DNA from: an uncultured Clostridia bacterium
Lineage (GTDB): Bacteria > Bacillota > Clostridia > Christensenellales > UBA3700
Assembly (NCBI GenBank): GCA_947646415.1
Contig: CANSGN010000016.1
Coordinates: 1-33,357 of the forward strand
Reading direction: 5' to 3'
DNA: 33,357 bases
Position numbers and translations under genes: made by a program. Every line of letters begins with the position of its first letter. The first letter of the stretch is position 1. Below the pieces are notes generated by a model. It made no database searches, was not told the DNA's origin, and saw only the letters and a list, made by a program, of their open reading frames with translations. This document shows, piece by piece, positions 18,011 through 26,980 of this stretch.

Positions 18011-21000
18011 ATGGCTTTTAAGGTAATTTGCGGAAAAACATATTTTTTCACATTGCAAAGTTTGGCAAAAGAGCTTGATAAAAATTTATCGCTTGATACT
18101 ACAAATTATGTAATAGTACCAAACGGCAAAGTTTTGTATATCAAAAACCAAATCATTAAAACTCTTGATAAGGATGGCATTTTTAATTTAAAAGTGCTTG
18201 ATTTTGTCACGCTTGCAAAACAAACGGTAGGCGTTGCTCAAAAATATATTACCGACGAACAAGGTTTGTTAATTTTTAAAAGCATACTTAAAAAACGCAA
18301 AAACAACTTGAAATCTTTTTATAAAATAGTAGGTAATGACAGTGCGGAAAGGGAATTGTTTGGTGTATTAAATGTGCTTGCAAAAAGTTGTATTTCTCCG
18401 CAAAACTTGAAATCGGCAGGCGTAAATCTTAGCGGTATACTTGGTGCTAAAGCGGAAGATATTGCTTTGCTTTATGAGATATATTATAAGTGCTTAGACG
18501 GCAAATTTGTCAATAATCAAATATTAATAAACAGTTTAGTCCAAAACATAAAAAGCGGTTATTTTGCAGGTAGCAATGTTTTCGTATATGGTTTTAGTAC
18601 CTTAAGTGAGGAAGAGGCAAGGTTTATCAATGCTTTGGGAGAGAGTGGCTGTAATCTTTATGTTTATGCTGTTGCTAACACAAAAGGGGGAAATAAACGT
18701 ATTTACCCTCGGTTTTCGGAGGATATTTGCAATAAATTTAATATAAATGCAGAGACATGCGAACAGTATGAAGTGTACCCTAAAGATATTGAATTGTTGC
18801 TTGATAATCTTTTTGGTTTTGATAACAGTGTTCACGAACAGGCTCGCAATATAAGTGTTAGAAGTGCGGACACCATCTGCTTGGAAATCAAAGGAGTATG
18901 TCGCGAAATTAGGAAAGAAATTGTGGAAAATAATATGCGTTATAAAGATATTGCAGTTTTTTGTCCCGATTTGAAAAGCTATAAAGGCGATATAAAAAGA
19001 CAATTTGAAATTTTTGAAATACCATATTGTATGCAGGATGAAAAAGAGCTTTCTTCTTTTGCAATAGCAAAATTGTTGATTGACGGAATAAATACCGTAA
19101 AAAGCAATTACGATATAAACAAGGTACTGACATTTGCTAAAAATATTTTAATTGATATTAGTGCGGAGGACTGCAACAAATTCGAGTTGTATGCCGTTAA
19201 ATATAATCTAAGCGGAAATAGCTTTGTTAACGGTTTTGATATTGATAGCAATGACATTTTTTACGAGCGTGCAAAAGTTGTATACGATATACTGCGTGAA
19301 AAACTTTCCTTTTTTGATTGCGGCGCGGATAACATAAGCAAAATAACAAATATGCAGGAGTTTTTGTACTGCATAAACGGCGATATCTATACTAGATATT
19401 TAAACAAACTTGTTATGACAGACGGCACTGATGCAAGGCAAGTTGCAGAGCTTGCTATGCGTAAGATAAACAGTATTTTGGATAATGTAGTGCAAATGTC
19501 AAGCTATAGCGACAACATTGATATATATAACTCATTAATAGATATAATAAAAAACACAAAAATCGGTATAAGTAAAAGATATGTGGATAATGTGCTTGTA
19601 ACAAACGACAGCATGCAAATTGATAAAGCGGATATACTGTACATTATGGGGGCAAACGACGGGGTTATTACCTCAGAAAAAAACAATATCGGTATATTTA
19701 CTTATAGCGATTTGGAAAGACTTGCAGGCAATGGCGTGCATTTTAAACCAGACCTATACGAACAAAATTATAACGCTAAATTTGAAACTCTGCAACTTGT
19801 AGCGAAAGGCAAAAAAGTTGTTGTATCCTATAATCAAGCAATAGGCGAGCCATCTCTTTTTACAAAAAATATTTGCGAGTTGCTTGATATTAAAGCTGTG
19901 CCATTTATTCAAGATAACAATAAAATTGATATGGATATTAGCAATTATGCTACGAAAATCGGCACTAAATCAAACGCAAAAGCGGAGTTGTCCCACTATT
20001 ACAGCGAAAGAATGAGAGGAATTGTAAACGGCGACGAAAGGCTGTTTGACTATTTGTATACACGCCTAGAGGGAGAGTATAAGTATCAAAATATCATAAA
20101 ACAAAAGGACTTTAAATTTGTAAAGCCAAATAGTTTGGCATGGAGCAAAAAGAACGGAAAAACTTTTGCAAGTATTTCGGCGGTGGAACGATATTTTGAT
20201 TGTCCATTTAAGTTTTTTTGCGAAAAAACATTGGGTTTGACAAAAGTTAAAAAAAGCGGCTTAGACGTTTTGACTGTAGGAACATTTATACACAGGATAT
20301 TGGAAAAGTTTTTTAGGCGTTATAAGAACTTTGATATTTCAGAGCAAGAGATAAATGTAATTGCGGATAGGTTATGCAACGAAAGTTTAGCAGAAGCGGA
20401 GTTTGAGTCCATAAGTATGGCGAACAGCAAAACTGTGATTGAAAACTCCTTATTTAAAAAGGTTAAATATATTTTATACAAACTTGTACAAATTGCTAAA
20501 AGGACGGAATTTAAAACAAAAAATACCGAATTACATTTCGGATTCGAGTATTCCGATTTGCCTCCGTATGAGCTTAAAACGGAGGATAAAACCTACTATA
20601 TCAGGGGTAAAATAGACAGAATCGATAGCTTTGGCGATTATATTGCGATTGTAGACTATAAGTCTAAAAGTTCGATAAGTTACGGTTTAAAGGAAGTGTA
20701 TTACGGCGAGAGAGTGCAGCTGTTGATATATTTGAACGCCTATTGTTCACAAATACAGTGTGAGCCGTTTGCATTGCTGTATATGCCGTTGCCGTATTCA
20801 TATTCCAACGAGGATTCCAACGGAGTGTTTGCATATTCCGGGCTAGTACGTAATTTACAAAGTGTGTTTGAACATTTTGATAGTAAGTTCAAGGATAAAA
20901 ACATATCCTCTTTGCCTATTGGCATAACAAAAGACGGCGATGTGTCGGACAAAGGGTTATTGAGCAATGACGATTTGCGTATTTTAAGGGAGTATGCGGA

Positions 21001-21184
21001 TAAGGTAGTGGCAAACGCTATACAAGAGATTGAAAGCGGATATATAGAGGCAAAGCCGACAAATTGCGATAATTGTGAGTTTGGTTTGATTTGCCTTAAT
21101 AAAAACAATCCTAAAAATAAAAGAGTTAAGTACACGGCGAGTAATTTTGCGGTAAAAGGTGGGGATGACAATGGCAAAAATTAA
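18011..21184 (+). CDS. addB: AddB subunit of the AddAB helicase-nuclease
   Basis: 1057 residues; AGGAGA precedes the ATG. Partner of AddA in double-strand-break end resection and Chi recognition. The C-terminal RecB-type nuclease domain (about 720-1035) has GTFIHRILEKFF, GKIDRIDSF, IVDYKS and ERVQLLIYLNAY. Four cysteines for the iron-sulfur 'staple' are present: Cys731 (YFDCPF) and Cys1019, Cys1022, Cys1028 (NCDNCEFGLIC), with the last three spaced as in Bacillus subtilis AddB. The N-terminal Walker A (GxxGxGKT) is not recognisable; only VICGKTYFF remains near residue 5. The end overlaps addA by 14 bases, so the two are coupled. Confidence 0.93.
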   Translation: MAFKVICGKTYFFTLQSLAKELDKNLSLDTTNYVIVPNGKVLYIKNQIIKTLDKDGIFNLKVLDFVTLAKQTVGVAQKYITDEQGLLIFKSILKKRKNNLKSFYKIVGNDSAERELFGVLNVLAKSCISPQNLKSAGVNLSGILGAKAEDIALLYEIYYKCLDGKFVNNQILINSLVQNIKSGYFAGSNVFVYGFSTLSEEEARFINALGESGCNLYVYAVANTKGGNKRIYPRFSEDICNKFNINAETCEQYEVYPKDIELLLDNLFGFDNSVHEQARNISVRSADTICLEIKGVCREIRKEIVENNMRYKDIAVFCPDLKSYKGDIKRQFEIFEIPYCMQDEKELSSFAIAKLLIDGINTVKSNYDINKVLTFAKNILIDISAEDCNKFELYAVKYNLSGNSFVNGFDIDSNDIFYERAKVVYDILREKLSFFDCGADNISKITNMQEFLYCINGDIYTRYLNKLVMTDGTDARQVAELAMRKINSILDNVVQMSSYSDNIDIYNSLIDIIKNTKIGISKRYVDNVLVTNDSMQIDKADILYIMGANDGVITSEKNNIGIFTYSDLERLAGNGVHFKPDLYEQNYNAKFETLQLVAKGKKVVVSYNQAIGEPSLFTKNICELLDIKAVPFIQDNNKIDMDISNYATKIGTKSNAKAELSHYYSERMRGIVNGDERLFDYLYTRLEGEYKYQNIIKQKDFKFVKPNSLAWSKKNGKTFASISAVERYFDCPFKFFCEKTLGLTKVKKSGLDVLTVGTFIHRILEKFFRRYKNFDISEQEINVIADRLCNESLAEAEFESISMANSKTVIENSLFKKVKYILYKLVQIAKRTEFKTKNTELHFGFEYSDLPPYELKTEDKTYYIRGKIDRIDSFGDYIAIVDYKSKSSISYGLKEVYYGERVQLLIYLNAYCSQIQCEPFALLYMPLPYSYSNEDSNGVFAYSGLVRNLQSVFEHFDSKFKDKNISSLPIGITKDGDVSDKGLLSNDDLRILREYADKVVANAIQEIESGYIEAKPTNCDNCEFGLICLNKNNPKNKRVKYTASNFAVKGGDDNGKN

Positions 21185-24100
21185 GTTTAATCCCGAACAA
21201 GAGCGAATAATCAACCATAGAGCAGGCAATATGATAGTGTCGGCTTCTGCCGGCAGTGGGAAAACCACCGTTATGCTAGAGCGAGTACTTAGGATTATAG
21301 AAGAAGGCACTCCTATCGACCGAATAGTTATTTTGGCATTCAACAACTCCATCGCGGCGGAAATACGCGGAAAAATGTACAAAAAACTTGTAGAACGATT
21401 GGGCAAAGAAGATTGCACTGCAAAAGAGTTTATCAAGCAACAAATAGATAGACTTCCATTTTGCAATATCATAACCAATGACTCATATTGCAAGCAGTCG
21501 TCGAGTGAATTTTTTCAAATTTTAGGCATTTCTCCAAGCAGTGATATTTTGGGAGAGGTTGAAAAAAATATATTGTTCGGTAAAAGCTTTAAAAGTGCAC
21601 TTGAGCAATTTAAAAACTTGCAAAACGGAGAAATTTTTGAACTATCCTTAAAGTTTGGAGGGGACGATAAATTGTTGGAGCATGTCCAAATTATCCACAA
21701 TTATGTTTCCACCCAAGCAGGCGGTATGGAGTGGCTGGATAAAGTTATAAGCGGGGTGTATACGCAGGATATCAACAAGTCAAGCTTGATGGATAGTTTG
21801 TTTGAAATGACAAATACAAGGTTGGACTATGTAATAGAATTGATTACATGTATTGTAGATATTTTTGCGGGCTATGAGGATAATCAAGCGGTATATTTAA
21901 GCTCGCTTGAGTTTTTTAAGTCGCTAAAAAATACAAATACATACAGCAATTTTTATATGCTTATAAATTCTTATGAACTTGTCAGCAAACAGCGGGTAAG
22001 TAAGAAATACGATATAGATTGGGAAAAATACAAAGATTGTAACGAGATAATAAAAGAACAAATCAAATGGCTTAAAAAGATGTTTGCAAAGGATATTTCC
22101 TTGGTGCAAGAGCTGCACAAAAACACTATTCGCGACATAAAGCTACTTATAGATTTGTACAAAAAAACGCGTGAAATTTATAACGAAAGCAAGTTGGATA
22201 GTGGCAAATTCGATTTTACCGATTTTACCGCAAATTTGATAAAAGTGCTAAATAGTACCGATATTCAGCGGGAAATTAGCAATAGATACGATTATATTTG
22301 TGTAGATGAGTACCAAGATACCAACTATGCGCAGGAAGATATTTATACCAATATTTCAAACGGAAACAACTTGTTTATGGTGGGCGATAGCAAGCAAAGT
22401 ATTTATCGTTTTAGGTTGTCCGAGCCTAAAATTTTGCTTGAAAAATTTAACGATTACAATGTAAATCCAACTCACGGCGAAACTGTAATGCTAGATTTTA
22501 ATTACCGTAGTGACAAGGGTATTGTTGATTTTGTAAACGATATTTTTAATGTAATTATGACCAAAAATTTCGGCGGCATAGACTACAAAAATACCGATAA
22601 ATTGCGTTACGGAGCAGACTATAAAGTTCCTCCTGTAAAACCCTCATACGAAATACATATTTTTGATAAAGAGGAAGAAGAAAAGGAAAAAGTCATTCAA
22701 ACTTTTGACAAAGTGTACTCCGTAAAAGAGGACGAGCCGCAAGATAAATGCCTATCTCCGTCCTATAAAGAGGGATTGTACATTGCAAAAAAAATAAAGG
22801 AAATAGTACAATCGTATACAATTTACGATCCCGAAATCCAAGCTGTCAGAAGAGTTAATTTTTCGGACATTGCATTGCTTTCGCGTACAGGTACGGATAG
22901 TGTACGAGAAATCGTAAAGGCAATACAAGACAACTTGATGCCTATAGATATTGCACCTTTGCTAAAGGCGGAGGATGTGTACGAGGTTGAAATTATAAAA
23001 GACATATTAAGGCTTGTAGTAAACGATATGCAGGACTATCCGCTTGCGGCTGTTTTGGTCAGCTTTTGGGTAGGTATGGATTATGACGATTTGTTGGATA
23101 TAAAGGCAAACTCGCCAAACACAGATTATTTTTGGTGTGCCGTGCAGGCGGAGAGGGAAAACAATAAGGATATCCAAAAACTGTATGAAATGCTTGTAAA
23201 CTTACGTTTAAAAAGCTCGTATATGAGCATAAAAGAACTTGCAGAGTATATTGTTTACTCCTACGCATTTGACAAATATGTTTTGACACAGGACGGTGGA
23301 GACTATAAACTGTCAGCGGTTAATACGTATTTGGATAGTTTAAACGATTTGTCATTAGATTGTAGTTTAAGTGAGTATGTAGCAACTTTGGATAGCGGCA
23401 AAATGGAAATAAAAAGCGGTGCAAAAGGTAATACCGTAAAGGCTATGACAATCCATAAAAGCAAAGGCTTGGAGTTTCCTGTAGTATTTGTTTGCAATAT
23501 CGAAAAACCGCTTATTATGAAAAGCGGATTTTTGCCTAAGCTTTTGATAAATAAGGATGCTGGCATTGCAATAAACTATTTTGACGAAGAAAAAATGGTG
23601 GCAAAGCGAAACTTGGCGTTTGATATTTTGACTGAAAAAAATCAAATGGACGATAAGGCGGAGGCAATGCGATTGTTTTATGTTGCACTTACAAGGCCTA
23701 AAAACCACATAATTTTGACAGGCACTGCAAAACAAAAAGATTTGTTTGCAAAAAATCCGTTTAAGGCAGATAGCTTTTTAGATTGGGTGCTTATAGCCGC
23801 AAATCAAAACCAAGAAATGCAGGATAGGATAACTTTTCATAGCGAGGAACTAAAAAAAGCGGATATAATGCAGAGATATTCTTTCAAAAAATATCAAGGA
23901 GAAAATATCCCAATAATCGACAAATATCTAAATTTTGAGTATAAGACAAAAAAAGCTGAAAATTTAAGTATAAAACATACGGTAACGGAGATAAATAAAC
24001 AAGGTGGCTCATCAAATACCTTTGTGGAAGAGGACGAAATCGTAGTTGATAACGAAAATGTTTCGACAGACTTCGACAAAGCAAAGAGGGGCACATGCTA

Positions 24101-24569
24101 CCACGCGGTGCTTGAAAATATAGACTTTTCAGCAAAAACATACTCGCAGGTGCAAAGTGAGCTTAAACGACTTGTAAATAATGGAGTTTTACTTGAGGAA
24201 GAGCTAACAGATATCGACATATCCGAGATTGTTGCAATAATGAACAACCCTGTAATCGAATACGCTACAAAAAATCGTTTTTACAGAGAGCAGGAATTTT
24301 CCCTTTACGTAAATGCAAATGAGGTAATGGACACAACAGTTGAGGACAAGATATTTTTGCATGGCGCTATCGACCTTTTGATAGTCGGCGAGCAAGTTTG
24401 GATTGCCGATTACAAAAAGACGGATGAGAATGCACAAGTGCTAAAAGAGCGCTATAAAAAACAAATCGAGCTATATGCAAAAGCAGTTCAAAAATGTTTG
24501 GGACGAAAAGTCGACAGAGCAGTGCTAATAGTAATCGGCAGAAATGAAATCGTGGATATTGAACTGTAA
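21171..24569 (+). CDS. addA: AddA subunit of the AddAB helicase-nuclease
   Basis: 1132 residues from ATG 21171, chosen because AGGTGGGG (21157-21164) is best spaced for it; GTG 21159 and ATG 21165 are in frame too. UvrD-like SF1A helicase: Walker A SASAGSGKTT (Lys31), motif II VDEYQDT (Asp379, Glu380), motif III VGDSKQSIYRFR, motif IV LDFNYRS, motif V MTIHKSKGLEFPVVF, motif VI MRLFYVALTR. The C-terminal nuclease domain has RGTCYHAVLENIDF, HGAIDLL (Asp1068) and ADYKKT (Asp1080, Lys1082), then QIELYAKAV. Together with AddB it unwinds and trims broken DNA ends for RecA. Confidence 0.95.
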   Translation: MAKIKFNPEQERIINHRAGNMIVSASAGSGKTTVMLERVLRIIEEGTPIDRIVILAFNNSIAAEIRGKMYKKLVERLGKEDCTAKEFIKQQIDRLPFCNIITNDSYCKQSSSEFFQILGISPSSDILGEVEKNILFGKSFKSALEQFKNLQNGEIFELSLKFGGDDKLLEHVQIIHNYVSTQAGGMEWLDKVISGVYTQDINKSSLMDSLFEMTNTRLDYVIELITCIVDIFAGYEDNQAVYLSSLEFFKSLKNTNTYSNFYMLINSYELVSKQRVSKKYDIDWEKYKDCNEIIKEQIKWLKKMFAKDISLVQELHKNTIRDIKLLIDLYKKTREIYNESKLDSGKFDFTDFTANLIKVLNSTDIQREISNRYDYICVDEYQDTNYAQEDIYTNISNGNNLFMVGDSKQSIYRFRLSEPKILLEKFNDYNVNPTHGETVMLDFNYRSDKGIVDFVNDIFNVIMTKNFGGIDYKNTDKLRYGADYKVPPVKPSYEIHIFDKEEEEKEKVIQTFDKVYSVKEDEPQDKCLSPSYKEGLYIAKKIKEIVQSYTIYDPEIQAVRRVNFSDIALLSRTGTDSVREIVKAIQDNLMPIDIAPLLKAEDVYEVEIIKDILRLVVNDMQDYPLAAVLVSFWVGMDYDDLLDIKANSPNTDYFWCAVQAERENNKDIQKLYEMLVNLRLKSSYMSIKELAEYIVYSYAFDKYVLTQDGGDYKLSAVNTYLDSLNDLSLDCSLSEYVATLDSGKMEIKSGAKGNTVKAMTIHKSKGLEFPVVFVCNIEKPLIMKSGFLPKLLINKDAGIAINYFDEEKMVAKRNLAFDILTEKNQMDDKAEAMRLFYVALTRPKNHIILTGTAKQKDLFAKNPFKADSFLDWVLIAANQNQEMQDRITFHSEELKKADIMQRYSFKKYQGENIPIIDKYLNFEYKTKKAENLSIKHTVTEINKQGGSSNTFVEEDEIVVDNENVSTDFDKAKRGTCYHAVLENIDFSAKTYSQVQSELKRLVNNGVLLEEELTDIDISEIVAIMNNPVIEYATKNRFYREQEFSLYVNANEVMDTTVEDKIFLHGAIDLLIVGEQVWIADYKKTDENAQVLKERYKKQIELYAKAVQKCLGRKVDRAVLIVIGRNEIVDIEL

Positions 24570-24657
24570 AAAAGATAGTTAAACATAAATAAGCCTTTAA
24601 AAATCGATATTAAAATAAAAATCGTACTACATAATACAATTTTAGGAGAGAAAAAAT

Positions 24658-25518
24658 ATGTGGTACGATTCTTTTTTATACCAATTAAAAAACTTTGTCG
24701 ACGTGTTTAACGGCGGCAACTTTTATTGGGGAGATATAATAAACGGAACAACAATGGCAGTGGCACTATTTACGGTGTTCACAATTTCGGCAGTAATTAC
24801 TTTGATAGTAAACGGCACTGCCAGCAGTGAAATAAGGCTTGCAAAAGCATTTAAAAGGATAAAACTTTTTATAGCAAGGTTTGGCGTTATTCAAAAAGGC
24901 AATTTTACACATTTCAATAAAATTTGTGTTTCTCAAATGCCGTCAGCTGTAAAAAAAGCTTGTATAAAGTATATATTTAATCCAACGGTAGATAATCAAA
25001 CTGCTTTAAAAAGAAGTTTGACCCGTACAGCCGACAGAAGTTGTACAAACGCTTTCATAGCATATATAAGCGTGTTCGGTTTAGGTGCCGTTGCAGCAAT
25101 AGCTACCATTGCTTTGGAAACATTCTTTTTAGACGGCAACAATTTATGGCTAGCCGTAAGCTTGTTTTACGGAGCAAGTATGCTTATTGTAATGGCTTTG
25201 CAAATGTATTTTATTTCAAACAAATACAAAAATGTGGATGCTCATATTTATTCGGAAGTAGTTTCCAGATGCGTTAAAGAAAGCGAAAGCAATGCAGTAA
25301 TCGAAAAGGTGCAAAATAAGGCGCAAGAAAGGCCTGTAGACAGCATTGACGAGCTTAGACGTGTAGTTTTAGGGTTGATAGAAAGTGGCGCTTCTAAGGA
25401 GCTTTTAGAGCTTTTTAAGGACGGCCTTATGAGTATTGCCTCAACAAACTACAATAGTACGGCAGACCAACTTCGTTTGGAAAATCTTGTAACAAGAATA
25501 AACAACTATATCGCTTAA
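24658..25518 (+). CDS. Membrane protein of unknown function downstream of addA
   Basis: 286 residues; TAGGAGAG precedes the ATG. No family recognised. Three predicted membrane helices: about 33-52, 133-153 and 163-185. A basic loop of about 80 residues (53-132; SSEIRLAKAFKRIKLFIARF) lies between the first two, and a helical, charged C-terminal tail of about 100 residues follows the third. One helix, a long loop, then a hairpin of two helices and a tail is the same topology as MotA/TolQ/ExbB proteins, but no residue motif of that family is visible. No terminator separates it from addA 88 bases upstream, so it may be in the addBA transcript; a terminator follows. Confidence 0.75.
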   Translation: MWYDSFLYQLKNFVDVFNGGNFYWGDIINGTTMAVALFTVFTISAVITLIVNGTASSEIRLAKAFKRIKLFIARFGVIQKGNFTHFNKICVSQMPSAVKKACIKYIFNPTVDNQTALKRSLTRTADRSCTNAFIAYISVFGLGAVAAIATIALETFFLDGNNLWLAVSLFYGASMLIVMALQMYFISNKYKNVDAHIYSEVVSRCVKESESNAVIEKVQNKAQERPVDSIDELRRVVLGLIESGASKELLELFKDGLMSIASTNYNSTADQLRLENLVTRINNYIA

Positions 25519-25537
25519 AATAAACATATAACAAGCT

Positions 25538-25592
25538 AAATGTACATTGTTTTCAAGTAAATAAAAGTTTGCAAACAATGTGCATTTTTGTT
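25538..25592 (+). terminator. Terminator after the addBA-membrane protein unit
   Basis: 15-bp stem AAATGTACATTGTTT / AAACAATGTGCATTT (25538-25552 with 25573-25587, one G-U pair), 20-base loop, then a short T run. Confidence 0.75.
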
Positions 25593-25640
25593 TATTGTAG
25601 TTTTAAATATTTTAAAATTTAATTTTGTTGCATAAATAGG

Positions 25641-25669
25641 TTGCCAAATAAAAAAAATAATGTTATCAT
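25641..25669 (+). promoter_or_regulatory. Promoter of the corA leader
   Basis: TTGCCA (25641-25646), 17-base spacer, TATCAT (25664-25669) with extended -10 TGT. It implies a start near 25676 and a leader of nearly 280 bases before corA. The first 95 bases contain nested pairings 25693-25700/25746-25753, 25705-25710/25730-25735 and 25711-25714/25718-25721. Confidence 0.65.
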
Positions 25670-25785
25670 TGTATTGTAAAATGTCATTTTGTCTTTTTTA
25701 TAGGTGTAAATTTGTCACAAAAATACGATTTTACAGCGTAATATGTAAAAAAGAAAAGCTTGACGATTATATGGAGGTTATTAAA

Positions 25786-25851
25786 GTGGACGCGGATTGT
25801 GATAGTTGCAATAATAACAATTTAATAGTTCTACGCCACGGCAATAACTGA
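25786..25851 (+). CDS. Putative leader peptide of corA (21 codons)
   Basis: GTG start with a perfect GGAGG (25773-25777) eight bases upstream; the frame is also open from ATG 25771, but that codon overlaps the Shine-Dalgarno. The peptide begins MDADCDSC, continues with four Asn, then LIVLRHG and two more Asn, and stops at TGA 25849. Asp at positions 2, 4 and 6 resembles the acidic alternation of enterobacterial MgtL. Six of 21 residues are Asn, so Asn-dependent stalling is an alternative. The start codon region and the final codons each form one arm of the attenuator helices described in the next entry, which argues that translation itself is the regulatory event. No known homologue can be named. 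Confidence 0.5.
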   Translation: MDADCDSCNNNNLIVLRHGNN

Positions 25852-25907
25852 TTGTTGCTTTAAATTTTGATTTTTGTAGTGGCGTGAGAAATATCACGCT
25901 ATTTTTA
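25786..25907 (+). promoter_or_regulatory. Putative translation-coupled transcription attenuator of corA
   Basis: Four segments with competing pairings are visible. Segment 1: GTGGACG 25786-25792, including the leader start codon. Segment 2: TACGCCAC 25832-25839, near the end of the leader frame. Segment 3: GTGGCGTG 25879-25886. Segment 4: TCACGCTAT 25894-25902. 1:2 gives GTGG-CG pairs with one bulged A; 2:3 is an 8-bp helix enclosing a 7-bp hairpin (25841-25858) whose CTGA loop holds the stop codon; 3:4 is GCGTGA/TCACGC extended by weaker pairs and followed by TATTTTTA, a terminator. A ribosome at the stop codon would mask segment 2 and favour 3:4 (off); one held early would mask segment 1 and allow 2:3 (on). 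The scheme is inference from visible complementarity. Confidence 0.6.
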
Positions 25908-25953
25908 TGCAAAAACGACACTGCAAAAACAATGGTTTAAGGAGGTAATAATC

Positions 25954-26913
25954 ATGATTCAATTATTTTATACAGACGAAAAAGAAAAGGTAATTGAAGG
26001 CAATTTTAACGATATAACAAGCAGAGATATGCTTAACAACAAATGGATAAGACTTGTAAATCCCACTGATAAGGAAATTGAAAGCGTTGCAAAGTTAACC
26101 GAAATTGACGAGTCTGCAATCAAAGCACCTTTGGATGACGAAGAGCGTTCCCGTATCGAGATAGAAGATAATTATTCGTTGGTGTTGTTTGACATACCAA
26201 TTATTGAAGAAGAGGAAGAGGGCTACTATTCGTATTCCACATTGCCTTTGGCGTATATTTTGACCGATAAATTTACCGTTACAGTTTGTTTGAAAGACAC
26301 TGCGGTTATGAAAGATTTTACTTTAGGCAGGGTCAAAACTTTTTCCACAAACAAACGTTCGAGGTTTTTGTTCCAAGCGTTATACAATGCAAGCACAAAA
26401 TATTTGCAATACCTAAAACAAATAGATAAGGCGAGTGGTAGGATTCAAACGGAGCTACATAAGTCTACAAGAAATAAGGAGTTGTTCCAACTGCTTGACT
26501 TGGAAAACTCGCTAGTCTACTTCAGTACATCTTTAAAAGGTAATGACGTTGTTATAAATAGGCTAATAAAAACAACTGCGATTGTAAAGTATGAGGAAGA
26601 CCAAGAGCTTATAGAAGATGTTGCGGTAGAAAACCAACAGGCAATAGAAATGTCGGGCATATACCGCGAGATTTTGAGTGTTACTATGGAGGGTTATGCA
26701 AACATAATCAACAACAACCAAAATAACATAATGAAAATTTTAACATCTATTACACTATTGCTTTCTATCCCTACATTGATTTCAGGCATTTGGGGTATGA
26801 ACACTTGGGTGCCCGGGGAAGGCAAGTGGTGGGGATTTTTAGCTGTCACGGTAGTTACGGTAATTATTTGTATAGTTGTAGGTATAGTTCTTCATAAAAA
26901 GAAATTGCTTTAA
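25954..26913 (+). CDS. corA: CorA-family divalent metal transporter
   Basis: 319 residues; AAGGAGG precedes the ATG. Two C-terminal membrane helices (about 262-279 and 293-313) with the signature GMN (281-283) at the end of the first, followed by the periplasmic loop TWVPGEGKWWGF in place of the usual TFxMPE-type loop, and a basic C-terminus HKKKLL. The N-terminal 250 residues form the acidic cytosolic funnel with a long helix (LEEERSRIEIED-like region near 60, EEEEE at 85-89). Homopentameric Mg2+ (or Co2+/Ni2+/Zn2+) transport is expected; substrate cannot be fixed from sequence. Transcribed through the attenuator leader; no separate promoter fits in the 46 bases between the leader terminator and the ATG. 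Confidence 0.93.
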   Translation: MIQLFYTDEKEKVIEGNFNDITSRDMLNNKWIRLVNPTDKEIESVAKLTEIDESAIKAPLDDEERSRIEIEDNYSLVLFDIPIIEEEEEGYYSYSTLPLAYILTDKFTVTVCLKDTAVMKDFTLGRVKTFSTNKRSRFLFQALYNASTKYLQYLKQIDKASGRIQTELHKSTRNKELFQLLDLENSLVYFSTSLKGNDVVINRLIKTTAIVKYEEDQELIEDVAVENQQAIEMSGIYREILSVTMEGYANIINNNQNNIMKILTSITLLLSIPTLISGIWGMNTWVPGEGKWWGFLAVTVVTVIICIVVGIVLHKKKLL

Positions 26914-26945
26914 TATAAATATATATTTACAAATGTGTCCGTATA

Positions 26946-26974
26946 TTGCACTTTTACAGCAAATTTGATATAAT
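26946..26974 (+). promoter_or_regulatory. Promoter of a putative small RNA
   Basis: TTGCAC (26946-26951), 17-base spacer, TATAAT (26969-26974) with extended -10 TGA. It lies 3' of corA where no gene starts. Confidence 0.65.
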
Positions 26975-26980
26975 ATATTG

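Noticed and set aside
25676..25953. Known Mg2+ riboswitch (M-box) or Mn2+ riboswitch upstream of corA
   Set aside because: The conserved M-box and yybP-ykoY core sequences are not recognisable; the leader peptide and competing helices explain the structure better.
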